Source: Halorubrum sp. DM2
GTDB lineage: Archaea; Halobacteriota; Halobacteria; Halobacteriales; Haloferacaceae
Assembly: GCF_901686465.1 (NCBI RefSeq)
Contig: NZ_LR594487.1
Span: forward strand, 372,001 to 436,000
Length of the DNA stretch: 64,000 nucleotides
Direction: 5' to 3'
Each line of letters starts with the position of its first letter. Within the stretch, counting starts at the first letter, position 1. The notes beneath the pieces are model-generated. The model worked only from the letters and a program-made list of their open reading frames with translations. It made no database searches and was not told where the DNA came from. Made by a program: the position numbers and the translations under genes. Below are positions 35,916 to 44,601 of the stretch, piece by piece.

Positions 35916-37424
35916 TCACCCCTTGATGTTACAGACGGGGAAGGTGCGGGCGACCTTGTCGCCGATGCCGAGGTCGTCGCTGACGCGGATCACCTCGTCG
36001 ATGTCCTTGTAGACGCCGGGGGCCTCCTCCGCGATGGTCGCGCCCGACTGCGCTTTCACGTAGATCTGCTGGCCGTCTTCGAGGTCGTCCTGTACGTCGC
36101 CGCCCCAGAACTCCTGTTTCGCCTGCGTCCGGCTCATCAGGCGTCCGGCACCGTGCGCGGTCGAGCCGAACGACACCGACATCGACTCGTCGCCGCCCCG
36201 GAGGACGTACGAGCCGGCCCCCATGCTCCCCGGGATGATGACTGGCTGGCCCACGTCGCGGTAGACCGCGGGCACGTCCGCGTTGCCCGCGGGGAACGCC
36301 CGCGTCGCGCCCTTGCGGTGGACGTACAGGTCGCGCTCCTCGCGGTCGACGACCGCGTCGCCGACGGCGGGATCGCCCTCGGCGTCGACGCCGATCTCGT
36401 GGGTCTCCCGCTTCGCGATGTTGTGCGCCACGTCGTACAGCAGCTCCATCCCGAGGTCGTCGATCGGGTCGGCGTCGAACACCTCGCCGAACGTCTCGCG
36501 GGCCTGATGGGTGATCAGCTGGCGGTTCACCCACGCGAAGTTGATGCACGCGCCCATCGCGCCGTAGTACTCCTCGGCCAGCTCCGACCCGGCCGGGGCG
36601 GCCGCGAGCTCTTTGTCTGGTAATTCGTCGAGCAGGTCGCCGTGTTCCTGCTCGATCCGGCGGAGGTAGTCGTTACAGGTCTGGTGGCCCAGCCCGCGGC
36701 TCCCGCAGTGGATCAGGACGACGATCCCGTCCTCCTCCAGCCCGTACTCGTCGGCGACGTCCTCGCGGAACACGTCCGTGACGCGCTGGACCTCCAAGAA
36801 GTGGTTGCCGGAGCCGAGCGACCCCATCTGGTTGCGGCCGCGGTCCATCGCCTTCTGGGAGACGTACTCCGGTCGCGCGTCGGGCCGTCGCCCCTCGTCC
36901 TCGCAGCGCGCGAGGTCGCTCTCGATCCCGTACCCCTCCTCGACGGCCCACTCGACGCCGCGTTCGAGCGCGCCCTCGATCGCGTCCGCGGTCCCGCCGA
37001 TCACGCCGCCGCCGCCCAGCCCCGAGGGGATCGCCTCGAACAGGGCGTCGACGAGCTCCTCCTCGCGGCCCCGAACGTCGTCGTAGGTGAGGTTCGTCCG
37101 CACCATCCGAACGCCGCAGTTGATGTCGTAGCCGACCGCTCCCGGCGAGATACAGCCGTTTTCGGCGTCGATCGCGCCCACGCCGCCGACGGGGAACCCG
37201 TACCCCTGATGGCCGTCGGGCATACAGAGCGCGGGGGCGGCGATCCCGGGGAGGTGCGTCGCATTGCGGAGCTGTTCGAGTGTGTCGTCCCCGCCGATCT
37301 CCTCAAGGAGCGACTCGCTCGCGAGCACCCGCGCGGGGACGTTCATGTCGCCCTCGCGGGGGAGTTCCCAGACGTGCTCGCGCACCTTCCGCAGTTCGAA
37401 GCCGCCGACCTCGCGCGTTGTCAT
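35916..37424 (-). CDS. rtcB: RNA ligase RtcB
   Basis: The 502-residue enzyme joins 2',3'-cyclic phosphate and 5'-hydroxyl RNA ends, as needed after tRNA splicing by EndA, using GTP and Mn2+. Visible are MPDGHQGYGFPVGGVGA, the metal cysteine region GYDINCGVRMVRT, the nucleotidylated histidine region near SMSVSFGSTAHGAGRLMSR and HCGSRGLGHQ. An EGDMNVPARV start is usual. It lies 93 bp after archease in a DUF502-archease-rtcB unit; archease is its known activator. EndA at 18732 provides the cutting step in the same window. Confidence 0.96.
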   Translation of the reverse strand: MTTREVGGFELRKVREHVWELPREGDMNVPARVLASESLLEEIGGDDTLEQLRNATHLPGIAAPALCMPDGHQGYGFPVGGVGAIDAENGCISPGAVGYDINCGVRMVRTNLTYDDVRGREEELVDALFEAIPSGLGGGGVIGGTADAIEGALERGVEWAVEEGYGIESDLARCEDEGRRPDARPEYVSQKAMDRGRNQMGSLGSGNHFLEVQRVTDVFREDVADEYGLEEDGIVVLIHCGSRGLGHQTCNDYLRRIEQEHGDLLDELPDKELAAAPAGSELAEEYYGAMGACINFAWVNRQLITHQARETFGEVFDADPIDDLGMELLYDVAHNIAKRETHEIGVDAEGDPAVGDAVVDREERDLYVHRKGATRAFPAGNADVPAVYRDVGQPVIIPGSMGAGSYVLRGGDESMSVSFGSTAHGAGRLMSRTQAKQEFWGGDVQDDLEDGQQIYVKAQSGATIAEEAPGVYKDIDEVIRVSDDLGIGDKVARTFPVCNIKG

Positions 37425-37517
37425 ACGACGGCGTTCGACGCGGGCGGGGAAGGGCGTTGCGTCAGGCGGGCGCGACCCGGCGTGCCGGCGACCCGGCCCA
37501 GCGAGGCTTCCCGCGGG

Positions 37518-37937
37518 TCACACGTCGAAGACGACGTAGGCGTACCAGCCGCCGTCACGGCGTTCCAGCGACATCTCCGAGTACGTGACCGCCTTGACCT
37601 CCCGGGCGGCGACCGCGTCGAGCGGGACGCCGCGCGCGCTCGCCGTCAGCCGCCAGTCGTCGCCGTCGTCCGTCGGCTCGGCGACGGTACACTGGTGGTC
37701 GGTAGGGAGGACCAGCCGCACGTCGCGCTCGTAGATCAGCCGATCGAGGTAGTCGAACAGCAGCGCCTCGCGGCTCTCGGCCGCGACCGAGAGGTCGAAC
37801 CGCTCGCCGGCGTCCGGAATCGACTCCGCGCTCGCCGCGGTGAGTCCGTCGGCGACCGCCGCGAACAGCGCGGAGGGGGTGCCGGCCGTGGCCTCGACGG
37901 CGACGTCGGCGGTGTGGTCGCGGAGTTCGTAGCTCAT
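37518..37937 (-). CDS. Archease
   Basis: The 139-residue protein is archease, which activates RtcB guanylylation and broadens its nucleotide use. The start MSYELRDHTADVAVEATAGTPSALFAAVADGL contains the metal-binding aspartate (HTADV), and the end ..VKAVTYSEMSLERRDGGWYAYVVFDV has the second acidic cluster and the invariant last residues. The start overlaps DUF502 by 4 bp, and rtcB follows on the same strand, confirming the functional link. Confidence 0.95.
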   Translation of the reverse strand: MSYELRDHTADVAVEATAGTPSALFAAVADGLTAASAESIPDAGERFDLSVAAESREALLFDYLDRLIYERDVRLVLPTDHQCTVAEPTDDGDDWRLTASARGVPLDAVAAREVKAVTYSEMSLERRDGGWYAYVVFDV

Positions 37938-38740
37938 CGTCGCTCGTCCCTCGGTTCGTCCCGCGGCTCCCCGGCGCTCTCCGGCCGCTCGTCCGCCGGG
38001 AACCGCGCGTCGACGGTCCGCTCCGGCGCGTCGGTGCGCAGGTCGGTCGGGTCGACACCGTCGAGGTCGGCCGCGACCTCCTCCAAGGCGACGCCGCTCG
38101 TGACCAGCGCGCGGATCCCCTCGTTGACCGTCAGCTCGACGTCGACGACCCGGCGCTCGGGGACGAAGACGACGTGGCCGCCCATCACCGGGTTCGGGGC
38201 CATCGGCATGAACAGGGTCCGCATCCCCTCGCCCTCGGAGTCGGCGTGGTCCGCGATGACCTCGGGCGTCTCGCTCGTCACGAACGCGAGCGTGTACGTC
38301 TCCTCGGTCGGGAACTCCACGAGGACGACCTCGCGGAAGTTCCCGCCGTCCGAGTCCAGCATGGCGTCGCTCATCTGTCGGAACCCCTGATAGACGGAGC
38401 CGACCCCCGGTACCCGCTCGACGGCCTCGTCGACGTAGTCGACGGCGCGCTCGCCGTACCGCGAGGACTCGACCGCCGCGCCCAAGAGGAGGATGGCAGC
38501 CACGAACACGACCGGCGTCGCGATCTCGATCGCGACCTCGCGGGGGATCGCGCCGACGATCGGGAGTCCGCGCCCCGGCGAAACGGCGACGACCGCCGAC
38601 GAGAAGGCGTCGAGGTAGTCGTACACCGCGTTGAACGCGAACGCGAGGACGACGAGCGTGATGACGGCGGGGACGACCACGGCGACGCCCGTGAGGAACG
38701 CCCGCCGGAGCAGTTCGACCCCGGACGACTCGTCGGTCAT
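37934..38740 (-). CDS. DUF502 family membrane protein
   Basis: The 268-residue protein has two N-terminal membrane helices (about 10-38 and 75-97) and the DUF502 core: VPGVGSVYQGFRQMSDAMLDSDGGNFREVVLVEFPTEETYTLAFVTSETPEV followed by the conserved FMPMAPNPVMGGHVVFVPERRVVDVELTVNEGIRALVTSG. The family is widespread and uncharacterised. It is the first gene of the unit with archease and rtcB, overlapping archease by 4 bp, a link that may be only transcriptional. The ATG at 38740 gives the usual N-terminus. Confidence 0.88.
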   Translation of the reverse strand: MTDESSGVELLRRAFLTGVAVVVPAVITLVVLAFAFNAVYDYLDAFSSAVVAVSPGRGLPIVGAIPREVAIEIATPVVFVAAILLLGAAVESSRYGERAVDYVDEAVERVPGVGSVYQGFRQMSDAMLDSDGGNFREVVLVEFPTEETYTLAFVTSETPEVIADHADSEGEGMRTLFMPMAPNPVMGGHVVFVPERRVVDVELTVNEGIRALVTSGVALEEVAADLDGVDPTDLRTDAPERTVDARFPADERPESAGEPRDEPRDERR

Positions 38741-38899
38741 TGATCGCGACCACGAGCGACCGCGACAAAACCCTTCGGTCACGGTATTGGCCGTCTCAGT
38801 CGCGGCTCCGACGCAGACCGACGCCGATCCGCCGAGAGCGCGTCTTCCGCCCGCAACGGTCCCCGATGGTGGTGGAAATCGTCCCCGCTGGCGGTGGAG

Positions 38900-38906
38900 T
38901 TATATT
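38900..38906 (+). promoter_or_regulatory. TATA box of rimI
   Basis: TTATATT is about 28 bases before the GTG start at 38931 and supports that start. Confidence 0.55.
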
Positions 38907-38930
38907 CCGCTGGCGTGTTAGGTCATCGCA

Positions 38931-39404
38931 GTGAGCGTCAACGTCGAAAAGCGGATCGACCCGCCCGGCGAGTCCGACTACGCGACCGCCGCGTGGGAGC
39001 TCAAAGAGCGCATTCAGTCCGCCGAGGGCGTCCTCCGACAGCGACGCGGCTTCTTCGTCGACGCGTATCGCCGGTCGACCGCCCACCTGCTCGTCGAGAA
39101 CGACCGGCTCGTCGCCTTCGCCTCCGTCCGCCGGGACGGCTACATCCTCTTTCTCGCCGTCGACCCCGACTGCCGCGGCCGCGGGTACGCCGAGCGCCTC
39201 GTCGCCGACGTGGCCGAGCAACACCGGTCGGTCACCTGTCACGCCCGCACGACAAACCGCTCGGCGCTCGGCTTCTACGAACACCTCGGCTTCGAGGTGA
39301 TCCGCCGCATCGACGACTACTACGAGGACGGCGGCGACGCCTACTACCTCAAGCTGGGCGGCGAGTCGATCCGCGAGCGGCTCTCCGGGTTCGTCGGCCG
39401 GTAG
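38931..39404 (+). CDS. rimI: GNAT N-acetyltransferase (RimI-like)
   Basis: The 157-residue protein is a GNAT acetyltransferase. The acetyl-CoA binding motif A is LAVDPDCRGRGYAERLVADVAEQH, followed by the motif B region TTNRSALGFYEHLGFEVIRRIDDYY, typical of RimI/Ard1-type enzymes that acetylate protein N-termini. The archaeal enzyme acetylates many proteins rather than only ribosomal protein S18. It starts at a GTG with a well-placed TATA box. It precedes hmgA on the same strand by 81 bp. Confidence 0.85.
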   Translation: MSVNVEKRIDPPGESDYATAAWELKERIQSAEGVLRQRRGFFVDAYRRSTAHLLVENDRLVAFASVRRDGYILFLAVDPDCRGRGYAERLVADVAEQHRSVTCHARTTNRSALGFYEHLGFEVIRRIDDYYEDGGDAYYLKLGGESIRERLSGFVGR

Positions 39405-39485
39405 CCGCCGTTCGATTCGTTCCCCGTCCCCCGCGAGAGGCCCGGAACCGACAGTCATTAGCGCCCGCCGCGAGGATCCATCGGC

Positions 39486-40709
39486 ATGTCGAAACCGACT
39501 CCCGCGGACCTCGCGGCTCGCGTCCGCGACGGTGACCTCCGCTTCCACGAGCTGGAAGACCACGTCGACGCCGACACGGCGACCGCCGCGCGCCGGCTGC
39601 TCGTCGCGGAGGCGACCGACGCCGACCTCGACGCGCTCGGCGAGTACGCGTTCGACGCCGAGGCGGTCCACGGCTCGAACATCGAGAACACGCTCGGCGG
39701 CGTTCAGGTGCCCGTCGGCGTCGCCGGCCCGGTGACGATCGACGGGGGCGCGCGCTCGGGCGAACGCTACCTCCCGCTGGCGACCACCGAGGGTGCGCTC
39801 GTCGCGTCGATCAACCGCGGCTGCTCCGCGATCGAGGACGCCGGCGGCGCGACCGCTCGGGTGACCAAGAGCGGGATGACCCGCGCGCCGGTCTTCCGGG
39901 TCGCGGGCGTCGCCGAGGCCGAGGCGCTCGTCGACTGGGTCCGCGACAACGAGGACGCGCTCGCCGAGGCGGCGGAGTCGACGACGAGCCACGGCGAACT
40001 GCTCGACGTGACGCCGTACGTCGTCGGCAACAACGTCTTCTGTCGGTTCCGGTACGACACGAAGGACGCGATGGGGATGAACATGGCCACCATCGCCACC
40101 CGCGAGGCCTGCGACGTGATCGAGGCGGAGACGGACGCCTCGCTGGTCGCGCTCTCGGGGAACCTCTGTTCGGACAAGAAGCCGGCCGCGATCAACGCCG
40201 TCGAGGGCCGCGGACGTTCGGTCGTCGCGGACGCGACGATCCCTCGCGAGGTCGTCGAGGACCGACTCCACACGAGCCCGGAAGCGATCGCCGAGATCAA
40301 CACACGGAAGAACCTCGTCGGCTCCGCGAAGGCGGGTGCGCTCGGCTTCAACGCCCACGTCGCCAACGCGGTCGCGGCGATGTTCCTCGCCACCGGGCAG
40401 GACGAGGCGCAGGTCGTCGAGGGGGCGAACGCGATCACGACCGCCGAGACGACCGACGACGGCGACCTGTACGTCTCCGTCTCGCTGGCGAGCCTCGAAG
40501 TGGGGACCGTCGGCGGCGGGACGAAGCTGGCGACCCAGCGCGCGAGCTTAGAGATCCTCGGCGTCGCCGGCGGCGGCGACCCGGCCGGGGCGAACGCCGA
40601 CGCGCTCGCGGAGTCGATCGCGGTCTGCGCGCTTGCGGGCGAACTCAACCTGCTCGCGGCGCTCGGGTCGCGACACCTCTCGTCGGCGCACGCGGAACTC
40701 GGACGCTAG
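39486..40709 (+). CDS. hmgA: Hydroxymethylglutaryl-CoA reductase (NADPH)
   Basis: The 407-residue class I enzyme makes mevalonate, the committed step to archaeal isoprenoid lipids and the target of statins in haloarchaea. Signatures are ENTLGGVQVPVGVAGPVTI, the catalytic glutamate in TTEGALVASINRGC, the NADPH region DAMGMNMATIATREA, the lysine in CSDKKPAAINAVEGRG and the aspartate in FLATGQDEAQVVEGANAITT; the catalytic histidine is near the end (SRHLSSAHAELGR). Length is normal. It follows rimI. Confidence 0.95.
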   Translation: MSKPTPADLAARVRDGDLRFHELEDHVDADTATAARRLLVAEATDADLDALGEYAFDAEAVHGSNIENTLGGVQVPVGVAGPVTIDGGARSGERYLPLATTEGALVASINRGCSAIEDAGGATARVTKSGMTRAPVFRVAGVAEAEALVDWVRDNEDALAEAAESTTSHGELLDVTPYVVGNNVFCRFRYDTKDAMGMNMATIATREACDVIEAETDASLVALSGNLCSDKKPAAINAVEGRGRSVVADATIPREVVEDRLHTSPEAIAEINTRKNLVGSAKAGALGFNAHVANAVAAMFLATGQDEAQVVEGANAITTAETTDDGDLYVSVSLASLEVGTVGGGTKLATQRASLEILGVAGGGDPAGANADALAESIAVCALAGELNLLAALGSRHLSSAHAELGR

Positions 40710-40738
40710 CGCGCTTCGAGGGGCTCGGAGCCGTTTTC

Positions 40739-41056
40739 TCAGTCCGACCAGCGCGGGCAGTCGTCGCGGAGCGCGTCGCGCCCGGCGTCGGTGACGCGGT
40801 AGACGGCCTCGCCGGAGACGCGCTCGACGAGGCCGGCGTCCGCCAGCGCGGTCAGCCGCGACTCGACGTGACCGTCGTACAGGCCGGTGTTCCCGGCGAT
40901 AAACGCCTGATAGTCCGCACCGACGTCGGCGAGGTACGAGAGCAGCCGCTCGTCGGAGCGCGTGAGCGACGGCCGGTCCGCGCCGAGCGCGTCGCCGTCC
41001 CGGGCTTTAGAACCCCCCGCCTGACGGTCGGTCGCCTGTGCGTCGGGTGCCCCCAT
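40739..41056 (-). CDS. Winged-helix transcriptional regulator
   Basis: The 105-residue protein has a disordered N-terminus and a winged helix (about 33-100): SLTRSDERLLSYLADVGADYQAFIAGNTGLYDGHVESRLTALADAGLVERVSGEAVYRVTDAGRDALRDD. This is the ArsR/MarR-like fold used by many haloarchaeal regulators. I choose the ATG at 41056 because TTTACTA (41080-41086) is 27 bases upstream; an ATG eight codons earlier overlaps that box. Target genes are unknown. It is convergent with hmgA. Confidence 0.75.
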   Translation of the reverse strand: MGAPDAQATDRQAGGSKARDGDALGADRPSLTRSDERLLSYLADVGADYQAFIAGNTGLYDGHVESRLTALADAGLVERVSGEAVYRVTDAGRDALRDDCPRWSD

Positions 41057-41079
41057 CTCACATACGTTGACGAGTATCA

Positions 41080-41086
41080 TAGTAAA
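41080..41086 (-). promoter_or_regulatory. TATA box of the winged-helix gene
   Basis: TTTACTA on the minus strand is 27 bases before the ATG at 41056 and decides the start. Confidence 0.5.
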
Positions 41087-41190
41087 GGGGGTACCGGCGG
41101 TTCCCACTCGCTGGGAGCCGCTGGCGCTCGGCGGAACGTGTTCGGTGTCCGACCGGTTCCGGGCGGTTCCGGCCAATTCCCCGGATCGGC

Positions 41191-42612
41191 TCAGTCGTCG
41201 GCGTCGGTGGGAGGAGCCTCGGCGGCGTCGCTTCCGGCCGAGCGCTCGGGGAGCATCGGCGTGCCGTCGGCGCGCGGGCCGAGCCGCGGACCGTGCGGGC
41301 CGTCGTCGGGGTCGATCCGGCGGCGGGTCCGGTAGTCGGTCGAGCGCTCGACGGGGGTCCGACCGATCGCGGTGATCATCTCGACGTAATCGTCGAACGA
41401 GCGGTACTCGCCGTACTCGCCGCCGGCGCGGCTGGTGATCTCCTCCGAGAGGATGGTGCCCATGAAGTCGTCCGCGCCGCAGTTGAGCAGTTTGAGGCCG
41501 TGTTCGTCGCCCGACTTCACCCACGAGGCCTGGACGTGGTCGACGTTGTCTAAGAAGAGCCGCGCGACGGCGACCACGAGTTCGTCCTCGGCGCGGGAGG
41601 GCCCGGAGTCGACGACGCCGCGCCGGTAGAGGGGGGTGTTCTGGTGGATAAACGAGAGGGGGACGAACTCCGTGATACCGCCCGTCCGGTCCTGGAGGTC
41701 ACGGATGACCTTCAGGTGCTGCGCGCGGTGTTCGACCGTCTCGACGTGGCCGTACATCATCGTCGACGTGACGTCGAGGCCGGCGGCGACCGCGCCCTCG
41801 ATGGCGTCGACCCAGTCGTCGGTGCGGATCTTCCCCGGGCAGATCACGTCGCGGACCTCGTCGACGAGGATCTCGGCGGCGGTACCGGGCGCGGAGTCGA
41901 GTCCCGCAGCCGCGAGTTCGCGGTAGACGCTCTCGTACTCCCAGTCGGTGCCGCGCTTCGCGTGGTACGCCTCCTCCGGGGTCATCGAGTGGAGGTGGAC
42001 CCCGCCGACGGACATCGCGTCCATCTGTTCGAGGTAGGTGCCGGGGTCGGTGGCGTAGGTCTCGGGCGGCTTGTAGTTCACCTCGCTCGCGGGGTCGTCG
42101 CGCGCGGCGAGGATCTCGTGGTGGTCTTCGTTCAGCGCGAACGCGGGGTGGAGCCCCGAGACGGAGCACACCTCGTAGACGCCCATGTCGAGCGCGTCCT
42201 CGACGACCGCGCGCGACTCCGCGGGCGGCTTGGTGAATCCCGCGTGGTCGACGTCGCTGTCGGCCTCGAAGGCGTGCGCGGAGTCCTTGAAGTTACAGAA
42301 CAGACAGCCGGTGTTGCACGCCGTCGTGACGTTGTTGTTGAGGTTGGCGACGAAGGTGACCTCGTCGCCGACCGTCTCGGCCCGGCGGCGGTCCGCGGCC
42401 TCCAACACCGCCTCCTTGCGGACGGGGTCGATCCCCTCCCGGTCCGTCCCGGTCGCGAGGAGTTCCGTCGCGTCGTCGACGGAGAGTCGCGCTCCGTCGC
42501 GGGCCTTCGCGAGCGCGTTCTCGAACGACTGGTCGGTCGCCGGCTCCGCGAAGCCGAAGTCGCCGTCGGCGCTCTCCGATCCGCTCGCGCCGGAACTCTC
42601 GCCCGAACTCAT
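41191..42612 (-). CDS. cofH: FO synthase subunit CofH (coenzyme F420 pathway)
   Basis: The 473-residue radical SAM enzyme makes, with CofG, the deazaflavin FO of coenzyme F420 from tyrosine and a pyrimidine. The SAM cluster cysteines are in TTACNTGCLFCNFKDS (CxxxCxxC). Typical segments include VCSVSGLHPAF, SVGGVHLHSMTPEEAYHAKRG, MMYGHVETVEHRAQHL and SWVKSGDEHGLKLLNCGADDFMGTILSEE. Length is usual for the archaeal subunit with an N-terminal extension of about 40 residues. The ATG at 42612 has a TATA box (42638-42643) 29 bases before it. CofG is not in this window. Confidence 0.92.
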   Translation of the reverse strand: MSSGESSGASGSESADGDFGFAEPATDQSFENALAKARDGARLSVDDATELLATGTDREGIDPVRKEAVLEAADRRRAETVGDEVTFVANLNNNVTTACNTGCLFCNFKDSAHAFEADSDVDHAGFTKPPAESRAVVEDALDMGVYEVCSVSGLHPAFALNEDHHEILAARDDPASEVNYKPPETYATDPGTYLEQMDAMSVGGVHLHSMTPEEAYHAKRGTDWEYESVYRELAAAGLDSAPGTAAEILVDEVRDVICPGKIRTDDWVDAIEGAVAAGLDVTSTMMYGHVETVEHRAQHLKVIRDLQDRTGGITEFVPLSFIHQNTPLYRRGVVDSGPSRAEDELVVAVARLFLDNVDHVQASWVKSGDEHGLKLLNCGADDFMGTILSEEITSRAGGEYGEYRSFDDYVEMITAIGRTPVERSTDYRTRRRIDPDDGPHGPRLGPRADGTPMLPERSAGSDAAEAPPTDADD

Positions 42613-42637
42613 CGCGTAAGGTTCCCGGTTCCACCGG

Positions 42638-42643
42638 CATAAA
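42638..42643 (-). promoter_or_regulatory. TATA box of cofH
   Basis: TTTATG on the minus strand is about 29 bases before the cofH ATG. Confidence 0.55.
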
Positions 42644-42694
42644 CGGGCGGGTCGAGACAGGCTATACCGATACGACTGACGGGCGGAATGCGGT

Positions 42695-43165
42695 GCGGTG
42701 GCGTCGCCGGCGGCCCTGCCGCCGGCTACAAGTGGCGCGTCGCGCCTCCCTGCGTGCCTCCGAGCGTGCCGCCGAAGGCGGCCGCGAGTAGCGAGGGACC
42801 GCAGGTCCCTCGGACAGCCGGCGGCGAAGCCGCCGGCGAGAGCGCCGCGCGAGGGAGTCGACCGGTCGGAGAAACGCGGAGACCGGTCGACGAGGCTGGG
42901 AGGCGTGAGGCTGTGCTGTGCGGGGTGGGACTCGAAGGGGCAGCCGGGAGGCGGGCGGAGGCGACGTAAGCACCGCAGCGAGCAGCGCGAGGGAGGAGCG
43001 CAGCGAGCGTCCGCCCGCCTCCCGGCTGGGGCTTCGGGAGTGTCCGTGTCGATCGGCAATTCATAAGCAACCACATACCACCGAGCGGCTGGGGCTTCGG
43101 TGGTCGTGTTCCCAGCAGCAACTGTGTCGTAGTGAGCGGCTGGGGCTTCGGTGGCGTTCGCACCG
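42695..43165 (-). repeat. Hairpin-rich intergenic element, copy F with enlarged hairpin 1 and two satellite units
   Basis: Read on the minus strand: two satellite units (43165-43134 and 43110-43081) then the main element (43046-42695). Hairpin 3 has perfect 19-bp arms (CAGCCGGGAGGCGGGCGGA with TCCGCCCGCCTCCCGGCTG on the plus strand), with compensated changes relative to other copies. Hairpin 2 arms are GTCGACCGGTC and GACCGGTCGAC. Hairpin 1 is extended by about 90 bp of further nested GC-rich inverted repeats (42697-42850), including GCCGGCGGC and CCGCCGGC blocks. TTATGAA at 43060-43066 is a TATA candidate for the main element. It fills the 597-bp gap 42613-43209. Confidence 0.78.
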
Positions 43166-43209
43166 GGACGCCCGAGAAAATGAGGGGATTGACCGTGCGC
43201 AGGGATTCC

Positions 43210-44517
43210 TTACAGCTCGTACTGTTCGCGCGCCGCGGCGTCGAGACCGGCGTCTGCGAGGATATCCATCGGGACGAGCATGTCGAGCTGGACCACGCCC
43301 GGGAGCCGCCCGATCTGGACGCCGCCGGTGAACGTACACCGGGCGCGGACCTCGCCCTCGGTCATGTCCAGCAGTTTTCCGGCGCGGTCGAATGCGTTCT
43401 GCGTCGCGTCGTTGACGGTCGCGCCGGAGCCGATCACCTGGATCGGCGCGGCGTCGGTGTCGACGTCGACGCCGTGTTCCGCGCCGAGCCCCTCGCCCGC
43501 TGCGACTTCCTCGTCGGTGTACGGCGCGCTGATGAACGGGAGGTCCTCCTCGTTCGGGAGGAGGACGGGACCGCCGAGCTCGACGTCCTCGATCACCTCC
43601 ACGTCCATCGTCACCGTCCCGCTCACGTCGGTGGTGTGGAGGGAGAGCTCGCCGTCGCCCTGGTTCGCGTGGAGGTCGCCGACGTAGATCCCGCCGCCGT
43701 CGACGACGACCGGGCAGATCAGCGTCGCGCCCGCTCGGACCTCAGGCACGTCCATGTGGCCGTCGGTGCGCAGTTCGAGGTCTTCCTCCGTCTCGACGCC
43801 GTAGTCGTGGTCCGCGCCGATCAGGTTCTGCCCGAAGTCGCCCGCGTTGTGCGAGTCGGGCATGGTGACCGGCGGGGTGGTGCCGATGTTGCCGACGAAG
43901 GGACGCAGTCGGCCGAGCGTGCCGGGAATCTCGTCCGGCTCGTACAGCAGGATCGGGTGCTGGCGCGCGTTCTCGGGGATGTCCATCACCTCGTCGGCGT
44001 CGAGGGCGAGTTCGTGAGCGCCCTCCTCGTCGAGCGTGATCCCGACCGCGTTCTCGTGGTCGAACGCGACGGTGTACCCGTACTCGAAGCCGAACGAGGA
44101 GGCGTTCGCGCCGCACTCCGCACAGCGGATCGCGTCCTCGCCGGTCCCCTCGACGACGGAGTCCGGCCACGCCGTCCCGCACTCGGGACACCGGTGGTCG
44201 ACGAACGGGTCGTCGCCGAACGCGGCCTCGCGTTCCGCCATCGACCCCGTGCTGGTCGCCATGCTCGTCACCTCCACGTCGCGGATGTGGATCGCGACGG
44301 CGTCGCCGACCTCGGCTCCCTCGACGCGGATCGGTCGCGTCACCTCGTGGCCGCCGCGGAACGAGGGCGTCACCATCGGCCCCCAACAGCCCGGCGGCGT
44401 GTACGTCTTCACGGTCCCGCCGTCCGCGACGGTCCCGGCCCACTCCTGATCGGGCCCGACCAGCCCGAGCGTGTACTGGTCGACGTAGAGCTCGTCGTGT
44501 CCCTCTTGTTGTGACAT
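43210..44517 (-). CDS. Acetamidase/formamidase family protein with zinc-ribbon insertion
   Basis: The 435-residue protein belongs to the FmdA/AmdA family, enzymes that hydrolyse formamide or acetamide to ammonia. Family features are GPPGCWGPMVTPSFRGGHEVT-like PPGCWGP, HIRDVEV, TMPDSHNAGDF and GDLHANQGDGEL. A zinc ribbon with C110, C113, C132 and C135 (HRCPECGTAW...IRCAECGANA) is inserted in the N-terminal third, an unusual addition. The ATG at 44517 is supported by a TATA box (44545-44550) 30 bases upstream. A nitrogen-acquisition role is inferred from the family. Confidence 0.88.
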   Translation of the reverse strand: MSQQEGHDELYVDQYTLGLVGPDQEWAGTVADGGTVKTYTPPGCWGPMVTPSFRGGHEVTRPIRVEGAEVGDAVAIHIRDVEVTSMATSTGSMAEREAAFGDDPFVDHRCPECGTAWPDSVVEGTGEDAIRCAECGANASSFGFEYGYTVAFDHENAVGITLDEEGAHELALDADEVMDIPENARQHPILLYEPDEIPGTLGRLRPFVGNIGTTPPVTMPDSHNAGDFGQNLIGADHDYGVETEEDLELRTDGHMDVPEVRAGATLICPVVVDGGGIYVGDLHANQGDGELSLHTTDVSGTVTMDVEVIEDVELGGPVLLPNEEDLPFISAPYTDEEVAAGEGLGAEHGVDVDTDAAPIQVIGSGATVNDATQNAFDRAGKLLDMTEGEVRARCTFTGGVQIGRLPGVVQLDMLVPMDILADAGLDAAAREQYEL

Positions 44518-44544
44518 TCTGTGTGTCGATACGACGTGGCACGG

Positions 44545-44550
44545 CATAAT
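44545..44550 (-). promoter_or_regulatory. TATA box of the formamidase gene
   Basis: ATTATG on the minus strand is about 30 bases before the ATG at 44517. Confidence 0.55.
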
Positions 44551-44601
44551 CGTAGCGCTCGCGGGGCAACGCATACGTCCCGCCGGCCCGTCCGGACGCC
44601 C

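Noticed and set aside
36642..38390. 582-codon plus-strand frame opposite rtcB and archease
   Set aside because: Shadow of the RtcB and archease genes with Arg/Val-rich composition.
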